From assembly GCA_030043865.1 (NCBI GenBank), contig JASHWZ010000024.1, positions 1-6,899 on the forward strand: a stretch of DNA of 6,899 nucleotides, written 5' to 3'. The notes beneath the pieces were generated by a model. That model was not told the DNA's origin, ran no database searches, and saw only the letters and a list, made by a program, of their open reading frames with translations. This DNA comes from Thermoplasmata archaeon. Its GTDB lineage: Archaea > Thermoplasmatota > Thermoplasmata > Lutacidiplasmatales > UBA184. This document shows positions 6,068 through 6,899 of this stretch, piece after piece (within the stretch, counting starts at the first letter, position 1; every line of letters begins with the position of its first letter). The position numbers and the translations under genes are program-made.

Positions 6068-6069
6068 CC
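6059..6069 (+). promoter_or_regulatory. Putative TATA-like box for pgk, overlapping the panE stop codon
   Basis: The stretch GCTACTTAGCC contains the panE TAG stop (6065-6067). Its centre lies about 27 nt before the pgk ATG at 6091, the spacing expected for a leaderless archaeal transcript. The 23-nt gap that follows is C-rich and lacks a Shine-Dalgarno. Together with the similar arrangement before the GHMP kinase this looks like a recurring layout, but an AT-containing stop codon alone can mimic it. Confidence 0.35.
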
Positions 6070-6090
6070 GAGCGCTCCTCCCCCCGGCCG

Positions 6091-6899
6091 ATGGTCGAAA
6101 AGCGGGGGATCGCCGACGTCGCGTTGCGAGGGCGAAGGGTGCTCCTGCGCGTCGACTTCAACGTCCCCCAAGACGCGTCGGGGCAGATCGCCGACGATCG
6201 GCGGATCCAGGAAGCGCTCCCGACGTTGAACCATCTGCGCACCGCCGGGGCCCGCACGATCGTGCTCTCGCACCTCGGCCGGCCCGGCGGGCGACGCGAC
6301 CCGATGTTCTCGCTGAAGCCGGTCGCGCGCCGACTGAGCTCGCTGCTCGGCCAGCCGGTCCCCGTCGCCGACGACATCGTCGGCATCCATGCGCTCGAGA
6401 TGTCGGCGCGCGTCGAGAACGGGCAGTTCCTGATGCTCGAGAACCTCCGGTTCCTGCCGGGCGAGGAGGCGAACGACCCGGCGTTCGCGGGTCAGCTCGC
6501 GCGCCTCGGCGAGCTGTTCGTCCAGGACGCGTTCGGGGTCCTCCACCGCGCGCACGCGTCGACGGTCGGGGTGCCGAAGCGGCTCCCCTCGGTCGCCGGC
6601 CTCCTGGTCGCCCGCGAGGTCCGCGAGCTGTCGCGACTGGTCGATGCGCCGACCCGGCCGTACGTTGTGATCGTCGGCGGGGCGAAGGTCGCGGACAAGC
6701 TGCCGCTCCTCACCAGCCTCGCCGGCCGCGCGGACGCGCTCCTGCTCGGCGGCGCGCTCGCGTTCCCGTTCCTCCGGGCGTCGGGGCACGCGCTCGGGCA
6801 GAGCCGGGCCGAGCCGGGGCTCGAGTCGGACGTGGCGGCCCTCCTCGACGCGGCGAAGGCTGCGGGGTCGGAGGTCGTGCTGCCGACCGACCTCGTCAT
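6091..6899 (+). CDS. pgk: Phosphoglycerate kinase, 3'-truncated by the window edge
   Basis: This enzyme transfers phosphate between 1,3-bisphosphoglycerate and ADP in glycolysis and runs in reverse in gluconeogenesis. 269 codons are visible, about two thirds of the usual 390-400, and the frame is open at the right edge. Visible signatures are LLRVDFNVP (18-26), SHLGRPGG with H61 and R64 (60-67), LENLRFLPGEEAND with R120 (116-129), DAFGVLHRAHAST with R153 (146-158), and the nucleotide-domain start GGAKVADKL (196-204) followed by GGALAFPFL (220-228). From the ATG at 6091, the N-terminus has normal family length. The wording DAFG..HRAHAST, GGAKV.DK and GGALAF.FL is closer to bacterial PGKs than to the common archaeal form, which may indicate transfer. 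The gene follows panE by 23 nt. Confidence 0.95.
   Translation, partial: MVEKRGIADVALRGRRVLLRVDFNVPQDASGQIADDRRIQEALPTLNHLRTAGARTIVLSHLGRPGGRRDPMFSLKPVARRLSSLLGQPVPVADDIVGIHALEMSARVENGQFLMLENLRFLPGEEANDPAFAGQLARLGELFVQDAFGVLHRAHASTVGVPKRLPSVAGLLVAREVRELSRLVDAPTRPYVVIVGGAKVADKLPLLTSLAGRADALLLGGALAFPFLRASGHALGQSRAEPGLESDVAALLDAAKAAGSEVVLPTDLV

Noticed and set aside
6064..6789. 241-codon minus-strand frame opposite pgk
   Set aside because: Plus-strand translation gives an unmistakable phosphoglycerate kinase; the antisense product is Arg/Glu-rich noise.
1..6899. Search for CRISPR repeats, insertion-sequence ends, tRNA or rRNA genes, and poly-T terminators
   Set aside because: No repeated units, transposase motifs, tRNA-like or rRNA sequence, or convincing T-runs after stop codons were seen by eye; the window is continuous housekeeping coding sequence.

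Overview
This high-GC window (roughly 70% G+C by eye) is densely packed with ordinary housekeeping genes. It most likely comes from an archaeon, probably a high-GC member of the Thermoplasmatota. Three observations support this. The XPD/Rad3 helicase strongly resembles Thermoplasma XPD in motif order and in its Fe-S cysteines. AT-rich TATA-like boxes lie about 26-40 nt upstream of several starts. Two genes have almost no room for a 5' leader, as expected for leaderless transcripts. The assignment is an inference from sequence character, not from a marker gene.

Layout. Positions 1-4538 are read on the minus strand and positions 4660-6899 on the plus strand, with a divergent promoter region between (4539-4659). 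In transcription order, the minus arm contains: an LDH-like malate dehydrogenase (3594-4538); a FixX-type ferredoxin 8 nt behind it (3265-3585); an XPD-family Fe-S DNA helicase (1087 to about 3123, start codon unclear); a GHMP sugar kinase of the heptose-7-phosphate kinase (HddA) type (83-1060); and the first 28 codons of another gene, joined to the kinase by an ATGA overlap and running off the left edge (1-86). The plus arm contains: two small overlapping coiled-coil proteins of unknown function (4660-4911 and 4877-5107); a 2-dehydropantoate 2-reductase (5126-6067); and phosphoglycerate kinase, cut by the right edge (6091-6899).

How the genes work together. The mdh-fixX pair links an NAD-dependent central-carbon enzyme with an electron-transfer ferredoxin. 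PanE feeds coenzyme A synthesis and Pgk belongs to the glycolysis/gluconeogenesis trunk. The GHMP kinase and its coupled partner look like the start of an activated-sugar (surface glycan) pathway. There is no clear common pathway across the window. I see no mobile element, CRISPR array, RNA gene or defence system, and no stretch over 300 nt without a gene. The points most worth a second look are the helicase's missing canonical start codon, the coiled-coil pair, the orphan fixX, and the TATA-like boxes that overlap upstream stop codons.
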